This document shows positions 38,799 through 47,896 of a DNA stretch of 64,000 nucleotides, piece after piece. Each line of letters starts with the position of its first letter. Position 1 is the first letter of the stretch. Made by a program: the position numbers and the translations under genes. This DNA comes from Nocardia sp. CY41 (GTDB lineage: Bacteria > Actinomycetota > Actinomycetes > Mycobacteriales > Mycobacteriaceae). Below the pieces are notes generated by a model. It was not told the DNA's origin and searched no databases. It saw only the letters and a program-made list of their open reading frames with translations. Location of the stretch: NCBI RefSeq assembly GCF_009829325.1, contig NZ_VUOS01000013.1, positions 213,759 to 277,758 on the forward strand. Reading direction: 5' to 3'.

Positions 38799-40479
38799 GC
38801 CGGTCACGGAGGATCGGGGCCGTCCCGCTCTGTCCATCGAATCGCTGTCGGTCACCTTCGCCACCGACACGGGGCCCGTCCACGCGGTCACCGGCGTCTC
38901 CTACGAGGTCTATCCGGGTGAAGTGCTGGCCATTGTCGGGGAATCCGGTTCGGGCAAGTCGGTGAGCTCGCGTACGGCGATGGGGTTGCTGCCCGAGACG
39001 GCCACCGTGCAAGGCTTGGTCACCCTGGGCGCCGAGCAGGTCACTTCGATGAGCGAGAAGCAGCTCACCGCGCTGCGCGGCGGCGCGATCTCGATGGTGT
39101 TCCAGGAACCCGGTCTGGCGCTGGACCCGCTGTTCACCGTCGGCTTCCAGATCGGCGAGGCGCTGCGCGCCCATGAGCAACTGAGCAGAAAAGCGGCGAA
39201 GGCGCGCGCGGTGGAACTGCTGCGCCTGGTCGGGTTGCCCGACCCGGAGCAGCGGGTCGACTACTACCCGCACCAGCTCTCCGGCGGGCAGAAGCAACGC
39301 GTCGTGATCGCCATCGCGATCGCGTGCGAACCGAAGGTCATCATCGCCGACGAACCCACCACGGCGTTGGACGTCACGGTGCAGGCCGAGATCCTCGCCT
39401 TGCTGCGGGACCTGCGCGACCGGATCGGCAGCGCGATCGTGCTGATCACCCACAACATGGGCGTCGTCGCCGACATCGCCGACCGCGTGGTGGTGATGCG
39501 CGACGGCGCGGTGGTCGAGCAGGCGCCGGTGGACGAGTTGTTCGCCCGTCCCACCGCGGCGTACACCCGCGCCCTGCTGGCCGCGGTGCCGCACCTGGGC
39601 ACCGAGCAGATCGAGCACGGCCCGCCGCACAGCACGGCCGGCCACGGTGATCCGGTGCTCGAGGTCAGCGATCTGGTGGTCGAGTTCCCCGGCCCCTTCG
39701 GCCGGCCGCGTTTCCGCGCCGTGGACGGGGTGAGCCTGCGCATCTACCCCGGCGAGACGCTCGGCCTGGTCGGTGAATCCGGGTCGGGGAAGTCGACCAT
39801 CGGCCGCTGTGTCGCGGCACTGCAACGGCCGACGTCCGGGACAGTGCGGGTGCGCGGGCAGGACATCACGCGGCTGTCGCAGCGCAAACTGCGGCCGATC
39901 CGGCGGCGCTTCGGATTCGTCTTCCAGGACCCGGCCAGTTCACTGAACCCCCGGCTCACCGTGGGGGAGTGCGTGGCCGAGCCGCTGATCGTGCACAAGG
40001 CCGGAAGTTCCGCGCAGATCCGCGCCAGAGTGCGCGGACTGCTCGACGACGTGCGGTTGCCCGCGGGCGCCGAACACCGCTACCCGCACGAATTGTCCGG
40101 CGGGCAGCGGCAGCGCGCCAGCCTGGCCCGCGCCCTGGTGCTCGACCCGGACCTGCTGGTCGCCGACGAGCCGACCAGCGCGCTGGACGTCTCGGTGCAG
40201 GCGGCGGTGCTGGAGCTGTTCGGTCAGCTGCAGCGCGAATGCGGCTGGGCGTGTCTGTTCATCAGCCACGACCTGGCAGTGGTCGACCAGCTCGCCGACC
40301 GGATCCTGGTGCTGCGCGACGGAGCGGTGGTCGAGCAGGGTGATCGCGATCAGATCCTGCGAGCCCCGCAGCAGGAGTACACCCGGCGTCTGGTCGCCGC
40401 GGTGCCGGTGCCCGACCCGGTGCGGCAACGCCGACGGCGGGAGCAGGCCGAGCGGTTCGACGGGACGGAGACCGACTGA
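38791..40479 (+). CDS. dppD: Fused double ATPase of the peptide transporter
   Basis: A 562-residue protein containing two complete ABC ATPase domains in tandem. Domain 1 has GESGSGKS, the signature LSGGQKQR and IIADEPTTALD. Domain 2 (from about residue 285) has GESGSGKST, LSGGQRQR and LVADEPTSALD. This joins DppD and DppF functions in one chain, as in mycobacterial DppD. Both sites look intact. It overlaps dppC by 8 bp. Confidence 0.93.
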   Translation: MSEPVTEDRGRPALSIESLSVTFATDTGPVHAVTGVSYEVYPGEVLAIVGESGSGKSVSSRTAMGLLPETATVQGLVTLGAEQVTSMSEKQLTALRGGAISMVFQEPGLALDPLFTVGFQIGEALRAHEQLSRKAAKARAVELLRLVGLPDPEQRVDYYPHQLSGGQKQRVVIAIAIACEPKVIIADEPTTALDVTVQAEILALLRDLRDRIGSAIVLITHNMGVVADIADRVVVMRDGAVVEQAPVDELFARPTAAYTRALLAAVPHLGTEQIEHGPPHSTAGHGDPVLEVSDLVVEFPGPFGRPRFRAVDGVSLRIYPGETLGLVGESGSGKSTIGRCVAALQRPTSGTVRVRGQDITRLSQRKLRPIRRRFGFVFQDPASSLNPRLTVGECVAEPLIVHKAGSSAQIRARVRGLLDDVRLPAGAEHRYPHELSGGQRQRASLARALVLDPDLLVADEPTSALDVSVQAAVLELFGQLQRECGWACLFISHDLAVVDQLADRILVLRDGAVVEQGDRDQILRAPQQEYTRRLVAAVPVPDPVRQRRRREQAERFDGTETD

Positions 40480-40609
40480 TCGTCCGCTTTACGGTTCGCC
40501 GTGCCCTATTGTCAAGAGGGCGAGCCAACACCGGTGCGGGGTCGTTATCCGCCTCCGGTAGCGTGAGCAGGCATCTATCCGCCGATTCGGTTTGGAGCTC
40601 TCCCCGAAA

Positions 40610-41686
40610 ATGACTGAACAGACCCCCAGTGGTGGTGCCTCGTACGCCGCGGCAGGCGTGGACATCGAGGCAGGTGATCGCGCAGTCGAGTTGTTCGGGC
40701 CATTGGCGAAGAAGGCGACCCGGCCCGAGGTCCAAGGCGGACTCGGCGGCTTCGCCGGGCTGTTCGCGCTGAAGGGCGGCTACCGGGAACCGCTGCTGGC
40801 GGCGTCCACCGACGGCGTCGGCACCAAGATCGCGGTGGCGCAGGCGATGGACAAGCACGACACCGTCGGCCTCGATCTCGTCGCCATGGTGGTGGACGAC
40901 CTCGTGGTCTGCGGGGCGGAGCCGTTGTTCCTGCAGGACTACATCGCGATCGGCAAGGTCGTCCCGGAGAAGGTCGCCGAACTCGTCTCCGGTATCGCGG
41001 AGGGTTGTGTGCGCGCCGGTTGCGCGCTGCTCGGCGGCGAGACCGCCGAGCACCCCGGGTTGATGGACCCGGACGACTACGACCTGTCCGCCACCGGCAT
41101 CGGCGTGGTCGAGGCCGACGCGGTGCTCGGCCCGGACCGGGTTCGACCCGGTGACGTGGTGATCGCCATGGGGTCCTCGGGCCTGCACTCCAACGGCTAC
41201 AGCCTGGCCCGCAAAGTGCTGCTCGACATCGACCGCATGTCGCTGACCGGCCATGTCGAGGAATTCGGCCGCACCTTGGGTGAGGAACTGCTGGAGCCGA
41301 CCCGGATCTACGCCAAGGACTGCCTCGCGCTGATCGCCGAGACCGACGTGCGCACCTTCGCCCATGTCACCGGCGGCGGCCTGGCCGCGAACCTGGCCCG
41401 GGTGCTGCCCGCGGGCCTGGTGGCCGAACTGGATCGCGGCACCTGGAATCCGGCGCCGGTGTTCAAGATGATCGCCCAGCGCGGCCGGGTGGAGCGGGCC
41501 GAGATGGAGAAGACGTTCAACATGGGCGTCGGCATGGTCGCCGTGGTCGCTCCGGAGGACGTGGATCGGGCGCTGGCGGTGCTGACCGCGCGGCACATCG
41601 AGTGCTGGACCCTGGGCACGGTCAAGAAGGCCAAGGACGCCGACGCCCTGCGCGCCGTCCTGGTCGGGGAGCATCCGCGGTTCTGA
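40610..41686 (+). CDS. purM: Phosphoribosylformylglycinamidine cyclo-ligase
   Basis: A 358-residue AIR synthetase, ring-closing FGAM with ATP. Motifs: YAAAGVDIEAGDRAVE, STDGVGTKIAVA, GGETAEHPG and THVTGGGLAANLARVLP. The ATG at 40610 is chosen; a non-ATG start at 40592 would add 6 residues. It is followed by a perfect 20-bp stem-loop, so it is probably monocistronic. Confidence 0.97.
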   Translation: MTEQTPSGGASYAAAGVDIEAGDRAVELFGPLAKKATRPEVQGGLGGFAGLFALKGGYREPLLAASTDGVGTKIAVAQAMDKHDTVGLDLVAMVVDDLVVCGAEPLFLQDYIAIGKVVPEKVAELVSGIAEGCVRAGCALLGGETAEHPGLMDPDDYDLSATGIGVVEADAVLGPDRVRPGDVVIAMGSSGLHSNGYSLARKVLLDIDRMSLTGHVEEFGRTLGEELLEPTRIYAKDCLALIAETDVRTFAHVTGGGLAANLARVLPAGLVAELDRGTWNPAPVFKMIAQRGRVERAEMEKTFNMGVGMVAVVAPEDVDRALAVLTARHIECWTLGTVKKAKDADALRAVLVGEHPRF

Positions 41687-41694
41687 CCGCGAAG

Positions 41695-41741
41695 ACACGT
41701 CAGAGTCCCGCATCCTCGTTCGATGCGGGACTCTGACGTGT
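41695..41741. terminator. Perfect 20-bp terminator stem after purM
   Basis: ACACGTCAGAGTCCCGCATC (41695-41714) is fully complementary to 41722-41741 around a 7-nt loop. It lies 8 bp past the purM stop and is followed by a short T-containing stretch (TTGCAAGCCTTTT). It can work on both strands. Confidence 0.75.
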
Positions 41742-41786
41742 TGCAAGCCTTTTCGGCGCCTGTGACGTCAATCCGCGACAACGCTC

Positions 41787-41816
41787 GAAGGGGGAGGCCC
41801 GTCGGCCTCCCCCTTC
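41787..41816. terminator. 13-bp terminator stem facing DUF3073
   Basis: GAAGGGGGAGGCC (41787-41799) and GGCCTCCCCCTTC (41804-41816) pair perfectly around a CGTC loop, 15 bp past the end of the convergent DUF3073 gene. Together with the stem at 41695-41741 it insulates the two converging genes. Confidence 0.65.
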
Positions 41817-41831
41817 AGACGTAGATCGGAG

Positions 41832-42041
41832 TCAGCGGCGCCAGTCGTCGTAGTCGTCCTCGTCCCAGCGGGACAAAGAGTCGTCCGCGTCGTGCTCATC
41901 GGACAGCACACCACCACTCCGCTGGGAGTTGGGGCTTCCCGAAAGCTCGCGCTGAAGGCTCGCGAAGTCGGTCGGCGTCGAGCTGTACTTCAGCTCGCGT
42001 GCGACCTTGGTCTGCTTTGCCTTAGCCCGGCCACGGCCCAT
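41832..42041 (-). CDS. DUF3073 domain-containing protein
   Basis: A 69-residue highly charged protein with a basic N-terminus (MGRGRAKAKQTKVARELKYSS) and a very acidic C-terminus (DDEDDYDDWRR-like tail). It matches the small actinobacterial DUF3073 family, whose Mycobacterium member sits at the same place after purM. The function is unknown. AGGGGGTC precedes the ATG, and TATTAA near 42100 is a good -10 box on the minus strand. Confidence 0.85.
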   Translation of the reverse strand: MGRGRAKAKQTKVARELKYSSTPTDFASLQRELSGSPNSQRSGGVLSDEHDADDSLSRWDEDDYDDWRR

Positions 42042-42216
42042 GGCTGACCCCCTCGCGTCACAGCGGGGCGGCCTGGGGTTTGGTGGCGGCCCCGTTCGAA
42101 TTAATACTCTTCCTGACAGACACTTTAGCGTGTGTCCGGCGGTCTCGCTTCCAGGAGTGGGTGAAGAACTCGCGAACTGGTGCCGTTTGCCCGCTTGTCG
42201 CCCAGGCGTGTGATAG

Positions 42217-43164
42217 CTAGACGACTCCTGGTATGGCGCGAATCACACCGACGCGAGCGCCTCCGCCGAGTACCGCTGGGGCCGCCAGTTCCGCGTGCGC
42301 AACGGTCCACTCGATCCCCATCCGATGCAGAATCGCCAGCGTCAGCGGCATTCGAGCGCGATCGTGGCCGTCTTCGATCTTGTACGCGAACGCCGATCCG
42401 TCCGGCAACGCGCCGGCGTGCACACCGTCCGCGCCGATCTTGCAGACCAGTCCGGGAGTGGCCTGCATGGCCAGCAGGTCGGGTGCGTTCGTGCCGGAAA
42501 TCACTCGCGGATGTGCGCGCACCGCGTCGGCGACCCGGCGTTCCGGGGTGCCGGGTTCGGCCGTCGCCATGGCCGCGAACACCCGGGCGAGATTGACGAG
42601 CGAGACCGGGATGATCGGCAGCCCGCAGCCGTCGATGCCCAGATCGGTTTCCGGCTCGCCGGTCAGGTCGGCGACCGTCGCGATCACCGCGCGCTGCAGC
42701 GGATGCGCCCGATCCTGATAGCCCGCGGTGGGCCAGCCGTTGACCGCGCAGGTCGCGAGCATTGCCGCGTGCTTGCCCGAGCAGTTCATGTAGATCGGAT
42801 GGGGACCGCCCGACAGCGCTGCGACGCGGGCGCGCTCGTCGTACGGCAGATCGGCCGGGCACGCCAGCGCGGTATCGGGCAGACCGAAGCGGTCCAGCAA
42901 CCTGCGCACCAGCGCGATGTGGTCCGGTTCGCCGTAATGCGAGGCGGTCGCGATGGCCAGTTCGGCGTCGTCGAGCGGCTCGAAGCCGTTGCGCAACAGA
43001 GTGATCGCCTGCATCGGCTTGTTCGTCGAGCGCGGGAAGATCGGCAGGTGCACTTCACCGAGTTCGAGAGTGGGCTCACCCGCGGCGTCGAGCACCACCA
43101 CCGAGCCGCGGTGCACGCATTCGCGGAAGCCGGAGCGGACGACTTCGACCAGTTCGACACTCAT
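42217..43164 (-). CDS. Asparaginase, Rhizobium-type (class 3)
   Basis: A 315-residue protein of the asparaginase_II family, unrelated to the E. coli enzymes. The residues implicated in the Rhizobium etli enzyme are conserved: Ser46 and Lys49 in RSTNKP, Ser75 in ASHYGE, Cys128 and Lys131 in NCSGKH, Cys180 in DGCGLP and Cys241 in LVCKIG. It probably hydrolyses asparagine to aspartate and ammonia. Its start overlaps the MOSC gene stop by 4 bp, so the two are co-translated. Confidence 0.88.
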   Translation of the reverse strand: MSVELVEVVRSGFRECVHRGSVVVLDAAGEPTLELGEVHLPIFPRSTNKPMQAITLLRNGFEPLDDAELAIATASHYGEPDHIALVRRLLDRFGLPDTALACPADLPYDERARVAALSGGPHPIYMNCSGKHAAMLATCAVNGWPTAGYQDRAHPLQRAVIATVADLTGEPETDLGIDGCGLPIIPVSLVNLARVFAAMATAEPGTPERRVADAVRAHPRVISGTNAPDLLAMQATPGLVCKIGADGVHAGALPDGSAFAYKIEDGHDRARMPLTLAILHRMGIEWTVAHAELAAPAVLGGGARVGVIRAIPGVV

Positions 43165-43877
43165 GGCTGCACCCCCGTGGCGATGTCATCGGTGCTCGCG
43201 GTCGCGTGCCGGTGCGTGGCGGCGCGCGCGGCGCGGCCATGCCTGCGCGCGTGCCGTTCCACCTGCATGCGCACGTCGTCGGAGATGGTCGGCTCGTCGG
43301 CGAGCAGGATCGCCAGCAGGTCCGGATCGGCGCCGGTGAACAGATCGCGGACGGTGACGCCGTGTTCGGGGACGTGCACCACCGAGATCCGGTCGCCCGC
43401 CGCGATCGTGCCCTCCCTGAGTACCCGCAGGTAGGCGCCCGTGTCGCTGCGCAGGGTGAACCGCTTGACCCACTGTTGCTCGCCGCTCCAATGCTGGAAC
43501 GAGGCACACGGCACGCGCGGCGCGCTGACCTCGAGCAAAGTGTCGCCGACCGACCAGCGTGCGCCGATCACCGCGTCGCTGACCGGCAGGCCACGGACAC
43601 GCAGGTTTTCGCCGAACCACCCCGCGGGCAGGTCCCGGCCCAGTTCTGTGCCCCAGCGGCGGGCGTCCTCGTCGGCGTAGGCGTAGACGGCCTGGTCCAC
43701 ACCACCGTGGTCCTTGGTGTTGCAGACGTGATCACCCGCCAAGCCGAGCGCGCGCACCGCGACGCGTCCCGCCACCGGTCGCTTATCGATCGCGCTGCGA
43801 CCGACCCGTCCCGGCACCTCGATCTCGGCGTGCACGACGCACGCCGCGAGCACTTCTCCGGTATCACCGACGCGCAT
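43161..43877 (-). CDS. MOSC domain-containing protein
   Basis: A 238-residue YiiM-like MOSC protein. Segments such as LGLAGDHVCNTKDHGGVDQAVYAYADED, GWFGENLRV and VPCASFQHW (conserved cysteine) are typical. MOSC proteins bind molybdenum cofactor or act on sulfur carriers; YiiM relatives reduce N-hydroxylated compounds. AGGAG precedes the ATG at 43877. It is the first gene of a two-gene unit with asparaginase, though no metabolic link is obvious. Confidence 0.88.
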   Translation of the reverse strand: MRVGDTGEVLAACVVHAEIEVPGRVGRSAIDKRPVAGRVAVRALGLAGDHVCNTKDHGGVDQAVYAYADEDARRWGTELGRDLPAGWFGENLRVRGLPVSDAVIGARWSVGDTLLEVSAPRVPCASFQHWSGEQQWVKRFTLRSDTGAYLRVLREGTIAAGDRISVVHVPEHGVTVRDLFTGADPDLLAILLADEPTISDDVRMQVERHARRHGRAARAATHRHATASTDDIATGVQP

Positions 43878-43978
43878 GGGCGGCGCTCCTCTTGTCGCGG
43901 ATGGGGAACTCGGCGCTGAGCAGGGGTGGGGAGGTCGGCTGGGGAAAGTCCCAGGCCGGTCGGTGTTTCGCCAACGGA

Positions 43979-45088
43979 TCAGCGCCCGCGCAGCCGGTCG
44001 ACCGCGAGACGGCCCGCCTGCGGCTCGTCGTCGGCGGGGACCGAATCGGGGTCGATGGACGCGGCGACCGGGCCCGCGGCCAGCGCGGTGTCCACCGGTA
44101 CCGTGCGCTTGACCAAGGCGAGGGCGATCGGGCCGAACTCGTAGTGATCGATGACCGTGCCGAGTCTGCCGACCGCGCGGCCGCCCGCGGTGACGTCGTC
44201 ACCGGTGGCCGGGCGCTCGTCCGCCGAGCCGTCCAGGTGCAGCAGCAGCAGGTGCCGCGGCGGCTTACCCAGATTGTGCACTCGGGCTACGGTCTCCTGG
44301 CCGCGGTAGCAGCCCTTGTCCAGGTGGACCGCTCCGTGTTCGGCGACGCCGCCGATCCAGTGGGCCTCGTGCGGGATGGTCCGCTCGTCGGTGTCCAGCC
44401 CGATCCGCGGGCGAACTGCCGCGACGCGCAGCGCCTCGAACGCCCACATCCCCGCCGGGGTGGCGCCGGCCGCGGCGAGTTCGGTCCACAGACCGGTCAG
44501 CCGGTCGCGCGGGATGACCAGGTCGAAGGCGTCGGCCGTCGGCCACGGCATCCGGCGCAGGAAACCGCCGCCGGGCAGCGGCGTCGCCTCGTAGACACCG
44601 GGGAGGGCGGCGATGCCGAGGGCCTCGGTCAGTCCGGCCACTTCCGGTCCGAGCAGGCTCAGCACCGCGTGGTCGGCGGCTTCGACCGGCTTGGCGTCGG
44701 CCCAGAACACCATCCTCTGCAGGAACGCGAGCAGGTCGGGTCCGCCCTCGGCCTCCGTATCGATCCAGACGGTGCCGTCCAGTTCGGTGAGCACGAAATG
44801 GTGCTGGACCCGGCCGTTCAGATCGAGATCGAGATTCTCGGCGGACTGCCCGTCGCCCAGGGCGGCGACATGCTGACTGGAGATCGTGTGCAACCAGGTC
44901 AGCCGCTCGGCGCCGGTGATGCGCAGGACGAATCGGTGCGAACGGTCGACGATCGCGGCGCGCTGCACCGCGGCGCGCTGTTCACCGAACGGATCGCCGT
45001 AGTGCCAGGCGACGGCGGCGTCGGGCGAACCCGCCGCTCCCGCGACGGCTCCCGACACACTGAGCAGGGGGCTGGGCGCAACGACCAC
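43979..45088 (-). CDS. ygfZ: Folate-binding protein YgfZ
   Basis: A 369-residue tetrahydrofolate-dependent protein related to GcvT, used in repair and assembly of iron-sulfur enzymes. The signature KGCYRGQETVARVHNLG carries the essential cysteine. The GTG at 45088 is preferred because AGGGG lies 5 nt upstream; another GTG two codons earlier is possible. A TAAAGT at 45107-45102 (minus) may be its -10 box. It is divergent from pabC, as in the matching Mycobacterium locus. Confidence 0.9.
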   Translation of the reverse strand: MVVAPSPLLSVSGAVAGAAGSPDAAVAWHYGDPFGEQRAAVQRAAIVDRSHRFVLRITGAERLTWLHTISSQHVAALGDGQSAENLDLDLNGRVQHHFVLTELDGTVWIDTEAEGGPDLLAFLQRMVFWADAKPVEAADHAVLSLLGPEVAGLTEALGIAALPGVYEATPLPGGGFLRRMPWPTADAFDLVIPRDRLTGLWTELAAAGATPAGMWAFEALRVAAVRPRIGLDTDERTIPHEAHWIGGVAEHGAVHLDKGCYRGQETVARVHNLGKPPRHLLLLHLDGSADERPATGDDVTAGGRAVGRLGTVIDHYEFGPIALALVKRTVPVDTALAAGPVAASIDPDSVPADDEPQAGRLAVDRLRGR

Positions 45089-45276
45089 GGACACCCCTCC
45101 CACTTTAGGCGGGGTCGTCCGGCGGTGCGCGAACCGGGCTGCGGCGCCGGAGTCCGGCATAGCCGATCGGCATTGTCCGAGCATTACGGCGGGCGCTGTG
45201 GTGCGGCTCCACAAAAGGTCTGGCAAAAGCGGCCGTGACATAGGCATTGTCCGCTCACACCGCCTACGCTCGTCGC

Positions 45277-46197
45277 ATGGTGGATCGAGTTCTGGTAACT
45301 CTCGATGGCGCGGTCCGAGATGCGGACGCGCCGTTGTTGTTCGCGGATGATATCGGCGTATTGCGTGGCGATGGTGTGTTCGAAACGGTGCTGGTGCGCG
45401 CGGGAGTCGCGTGCGCGGTCGAATTTCATCTAGGCAGACTGCGCCGCTCCGCACAGGCGCTCGATCTGCCGGAGCCGGAACTGGGCAAATGGCGTGAGGC
45501 GGTGGAGACCGCCGCCAAGGAGTGGGGCAGCGAACGCGAAGGCGTGATGCGGCTGGTGTTGACCCGCGGCCGCGACTCCGAGCTGGCAGGCACTCCCGAC
45601 AAGGTGAAGACCGGCGACCTCGCCGCCGCAGTGCCGGTGCCGACCGCCTTCGTGCTCGTGGCGCCGGTGCCCGACCGCGTGGAGAAGGCCCGTACCGAAG
45701 GCGTCGCCGTGGTGACCCTGTCGCGCGGCATCTCGATCGACCTCGCGCAGGCCGCGCCGTGGCAATTGCTCGGAGCCAAGACGCTGTCCTACGCCACCAA
45801 CATGGCCGCCCTGCGATTCGCCGCACGGATGGGCGCGGACGACGTGATCTTCACCAGTACCGAGAACCGGGTGCTGGAGGGGCCGCGCTCCTCCGTGGTA
45901 ATCGCCCGCGACAAGCAGTTGATCACCCCGCCGGCCAAGAACGGCGTGCTGCCCGGCGTCACCCAGCGCGCGCTGTTCGCCGAAGCCGAGAAGGCGGGCT
46001 GGCAATGCCGCTACGACTCGCTGTTCACCGCCGACCTGCTCACCTGCGACAGCATCTGGATGCTCTCGAGCATTTCCCTTGCCGCGCGGGTCAATTCGCT
46101 CGACGGGCTGCGGATGTCCGCGCCGGACAACGCCGAAGAGATCATCGGACTGGTCGATCGCGGCATCGAGCGGGCGGGAGCCATCGGCGACTGGTGA
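45277..46197 (+). CDS. pabC: Aminodeoxychorismate lyase
   Basis: A 306-residue fold-type IV PLP enzyme. The PLP lysine is Lys168 in LLGAKTLSYATNM; GDGVFET near the N-terminus is characteristic. By family and by synteny (Rv0812 position) it is 4-amino-4-deoxychorismate lyase making p-aminobenzoate for folate, but branched-chain or D-amino acid aminotransferases share the fold. The ATG at 45277 lies 6 nt after TACGCT (45265-45270), suggesting a leaderless transcript. Confidence 0.85.
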   Translation: MVDRVLVTLDGAVRDADAPLLFADDIGVLRGDGVFETVLVRAGVACAVEFHLGRLRRSAQALDLPEPELGKWREAVETAAKEWGSEREGVMRLVLTRGRDSELAGTPDKVKTGDLAAAVPVPTAFVLVAPVPDRVEKARTEGVAVVTLSRGISIDLAQAAPWQLLGAKTLSYATNMAALRFAARMGADDVIFTSTENRVLEGPRSSVVIARDKQLITPPAKNGVLPGVTQRALFAEAEKAGWQCRYDSLFTADLLTCDSIWMLSSISLAARVNSLDGLRMSAPDNAEEIIGLVDRGIERAGAIGDW

Positions 46198-46330
46198 CGG
46201 CCGGTGCCGTCGTGGTGATCAGCGTCGCTCCGTGATCTCCGTCCTACCCCGGCGGGCACGGGGCGGCGATGAGCACGGGAAACGGTCCGAAACGGACGGA
46301 AATGGGCCCTGGTGCGTGGTCTAGGACTCA

Positions 46331-46376
46331 TTGTCCGTAACCGCCTCCGACGTAGGATTACTACGACACGTCGTAG
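46331..46376 (+). promoter_or_regulatory. Promoter and palindromic operator of cydA
   Basis: -35 TTGTCC (46331-46336), a 16-bp spacer and -10 TAGGAT (46353-46358) precede the palindrome CTACGACACGTCGTAG (46361-46376; 7-bp perfect arms), which would cover the transcription start. The dyad shape TACGAC/GTCGTA resembles BlaI/CopY-type operators. It lies 17 bp before the TTG start of cydA. Confidence 0.6.
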
Positions 46377-46393
46377 ACACGCAGGAGGCCGGC

Positions 46394-47887
46394 TTGAACG
46401 CCTTGGACATCTCCCGATGGCAGTTCGGCATCACGACCGTCTATCACTTCCTCCTGGTGCCCCTGACCATCGGTCTCGCGCCGCTGGTGGCCGCCATGCA
46501 GACGGCCTGGGTCGTCACCGGCAAGCAGCACTGGCTGCGGCTGACCAAATTCTTCGGCAAGCTGTTCCTGATCAACTTCGCGCTCGGCGTCGCGACCGGC
46601 ATCGTGCAGGAGTTCCAGTTCGGCATGAACTGGAGCGAGTACTCCCGCTTCGTCGGCGACGTCTTCGGCGCACCGCTGGCGCTGGAAGGGCTGATCGCCT
46701 TCTTCATGGAGTCGACCTTCCTCGGCCTGTGGATCTTCGGCTGGACCCGATTGCCGAAACTGCTGCACCTCGGCGCGATCTGGATGGTCGCGATCGGCGT
46801 GAACGCCTCGGCGTACTTCATCGTGGCGGCCAACTCGTTCATGCAGCATCCGGTCGGCGCCCGCTACAACCCGGAAACCGGTCGCGCGGAACTGGCGAGC
46901 ATCGTGGAGGTGCTCACCAACAACACCTTGCTGGCAGCCTTCCCGCACGTCGTGGCCGGTTCCTTCCTCACAGCGGGCACGTTCGTCGCCGGCATCGCGG
47001 GCTGGTGGATGGTGCGCAACGCGCGCAGCGGCGACCCGGCGAAAATGGCCGAAGCGCGGGCGATGTGGCGGCCCGCGGCACGGGCGGGCATCGCGGTGCT
47101 GATCGTGTCCATGGCCGCGCTGGTCTACACCGGTGACGTGCAGGGCAAGCTGATGTTCGAGCAGCAGCCGATGAAGATGGCCTCGGCGGAATCCTTGTGC
47201 CACACCGCACCCGACCCGGACTTCTCCGTGCTCACCGTCGGTACGCACAACAATTGCGACAGCGTGACGCACGTACTCGAGGTGCCGTACGTGCTGCCCT
47301 GGCTGGCGAAGGGCGAGTTCACCGGCGTGACGCTGGACGGCGTCGTCGACCTGCAGAAGGCCTACAACGAGAAGTTCGGCGTCGGCGACTACCGGCCCAA
47401 CCTGTTCGTCACCTACTGGTCGTTCCGCGCCATGATCGGCTTGTCGGCGGGTTCGGCGCTGCTCGCGCTCGCCGGGCTGTGGCTCACCCGTCGCGGACGG
47501 GTAGCCGACCAGCGCTGGTTCTCCTGGCTGAGCCTGCTGGCCATCCCGACGCCCTTCCTGGCCAACAGCGCCGGGTGGGTGTTCACCGAGATGGGCCGCC
47601 AACCCTGGGTGGTCGCGCCCAATCCCACCGGCGATCCGAACCTGCGCCTCACCGTGCAGCAGGGCGTGTCGAACCACTCGCCCGGCGTCGTGCTCTTCTC
47701 GCTGATCACCTTCACGCTGCTGTACGGCGCGCTCGCGATCGTGTGGTTCTACCTGATGCGCCGGTACGTGATCCATGGACCCGACCCGGCCGCGCCCGCC
47801 GCGACGGAGCCGAAGGACGAGGACGCGTCTTCGGGCGGCTCCCGCGCCGAAGAACCTGCCGTCGAACAACTGTCGTTCGCCTACTAG
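46394..47887 (+). CDS. cydA: Cytochrome bd oxidase subunit I
   Basis: A 497-residue subunit with about nine membrane helices that binds haems b558, b595 and d and oxidises quinol. Typical segments: ISRWQFGITTVYHF (His18), FQFGMNWSEYSRFVGDVFGAPLALEG, and GWVFTEMGRQPW. The Q-loop is of the short type. The start is set at TTG 46394 because AGGAGG sits at 46383-46388, the protein then begins like its mycobacterial relatives, and the upstream alternative start lies inside the -35 box. Confidence 0.95.
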   Translation: MNALDISRWQFGITTVYHFLLVPLTIGLAPLVAAMQTAWVVTGKQHWLRLTKFFGKLFLINFALGVATGIVQEFQFGMNWSEYSRFVGDVFGAPLALEGLIAFFMESTFLGLWIFGWTRLPKLLHLGAIWMVAIGVNASAYFIVAANSFMQHPVGARYNPETGRAELASIVEVLTNNTLLAAFPHVVAGSFLTAGTFVAGIAGWWMVRNARSGDPAKMAEARAMWRPAARAGIAVLIVSMAALVYTGDVQGKLMFEQQPMKMASAESLCHTAPDPDFSVLTVGTHNNCDSVTHVLEVPYVLPWLAKGEFTGVTLDGVVDLQKAYNEKFGVGDYRPNLFVTYWSFRAMIGLSAGSALLALAGLWLTRRGRVADQRWFSWLSLLAIPTPFLANSAGWVFTEMGRQPWVVAPNPTGDPNLRLTVQQGVSNHSPGVVLFSLITFTLLYGALAIVWFYLMRRYVIHGPDPAAPAATEPKDEDASSGGSRAEEPAVEQLSFAY

Positions 47888-47896
47888 GAGCCGGCG

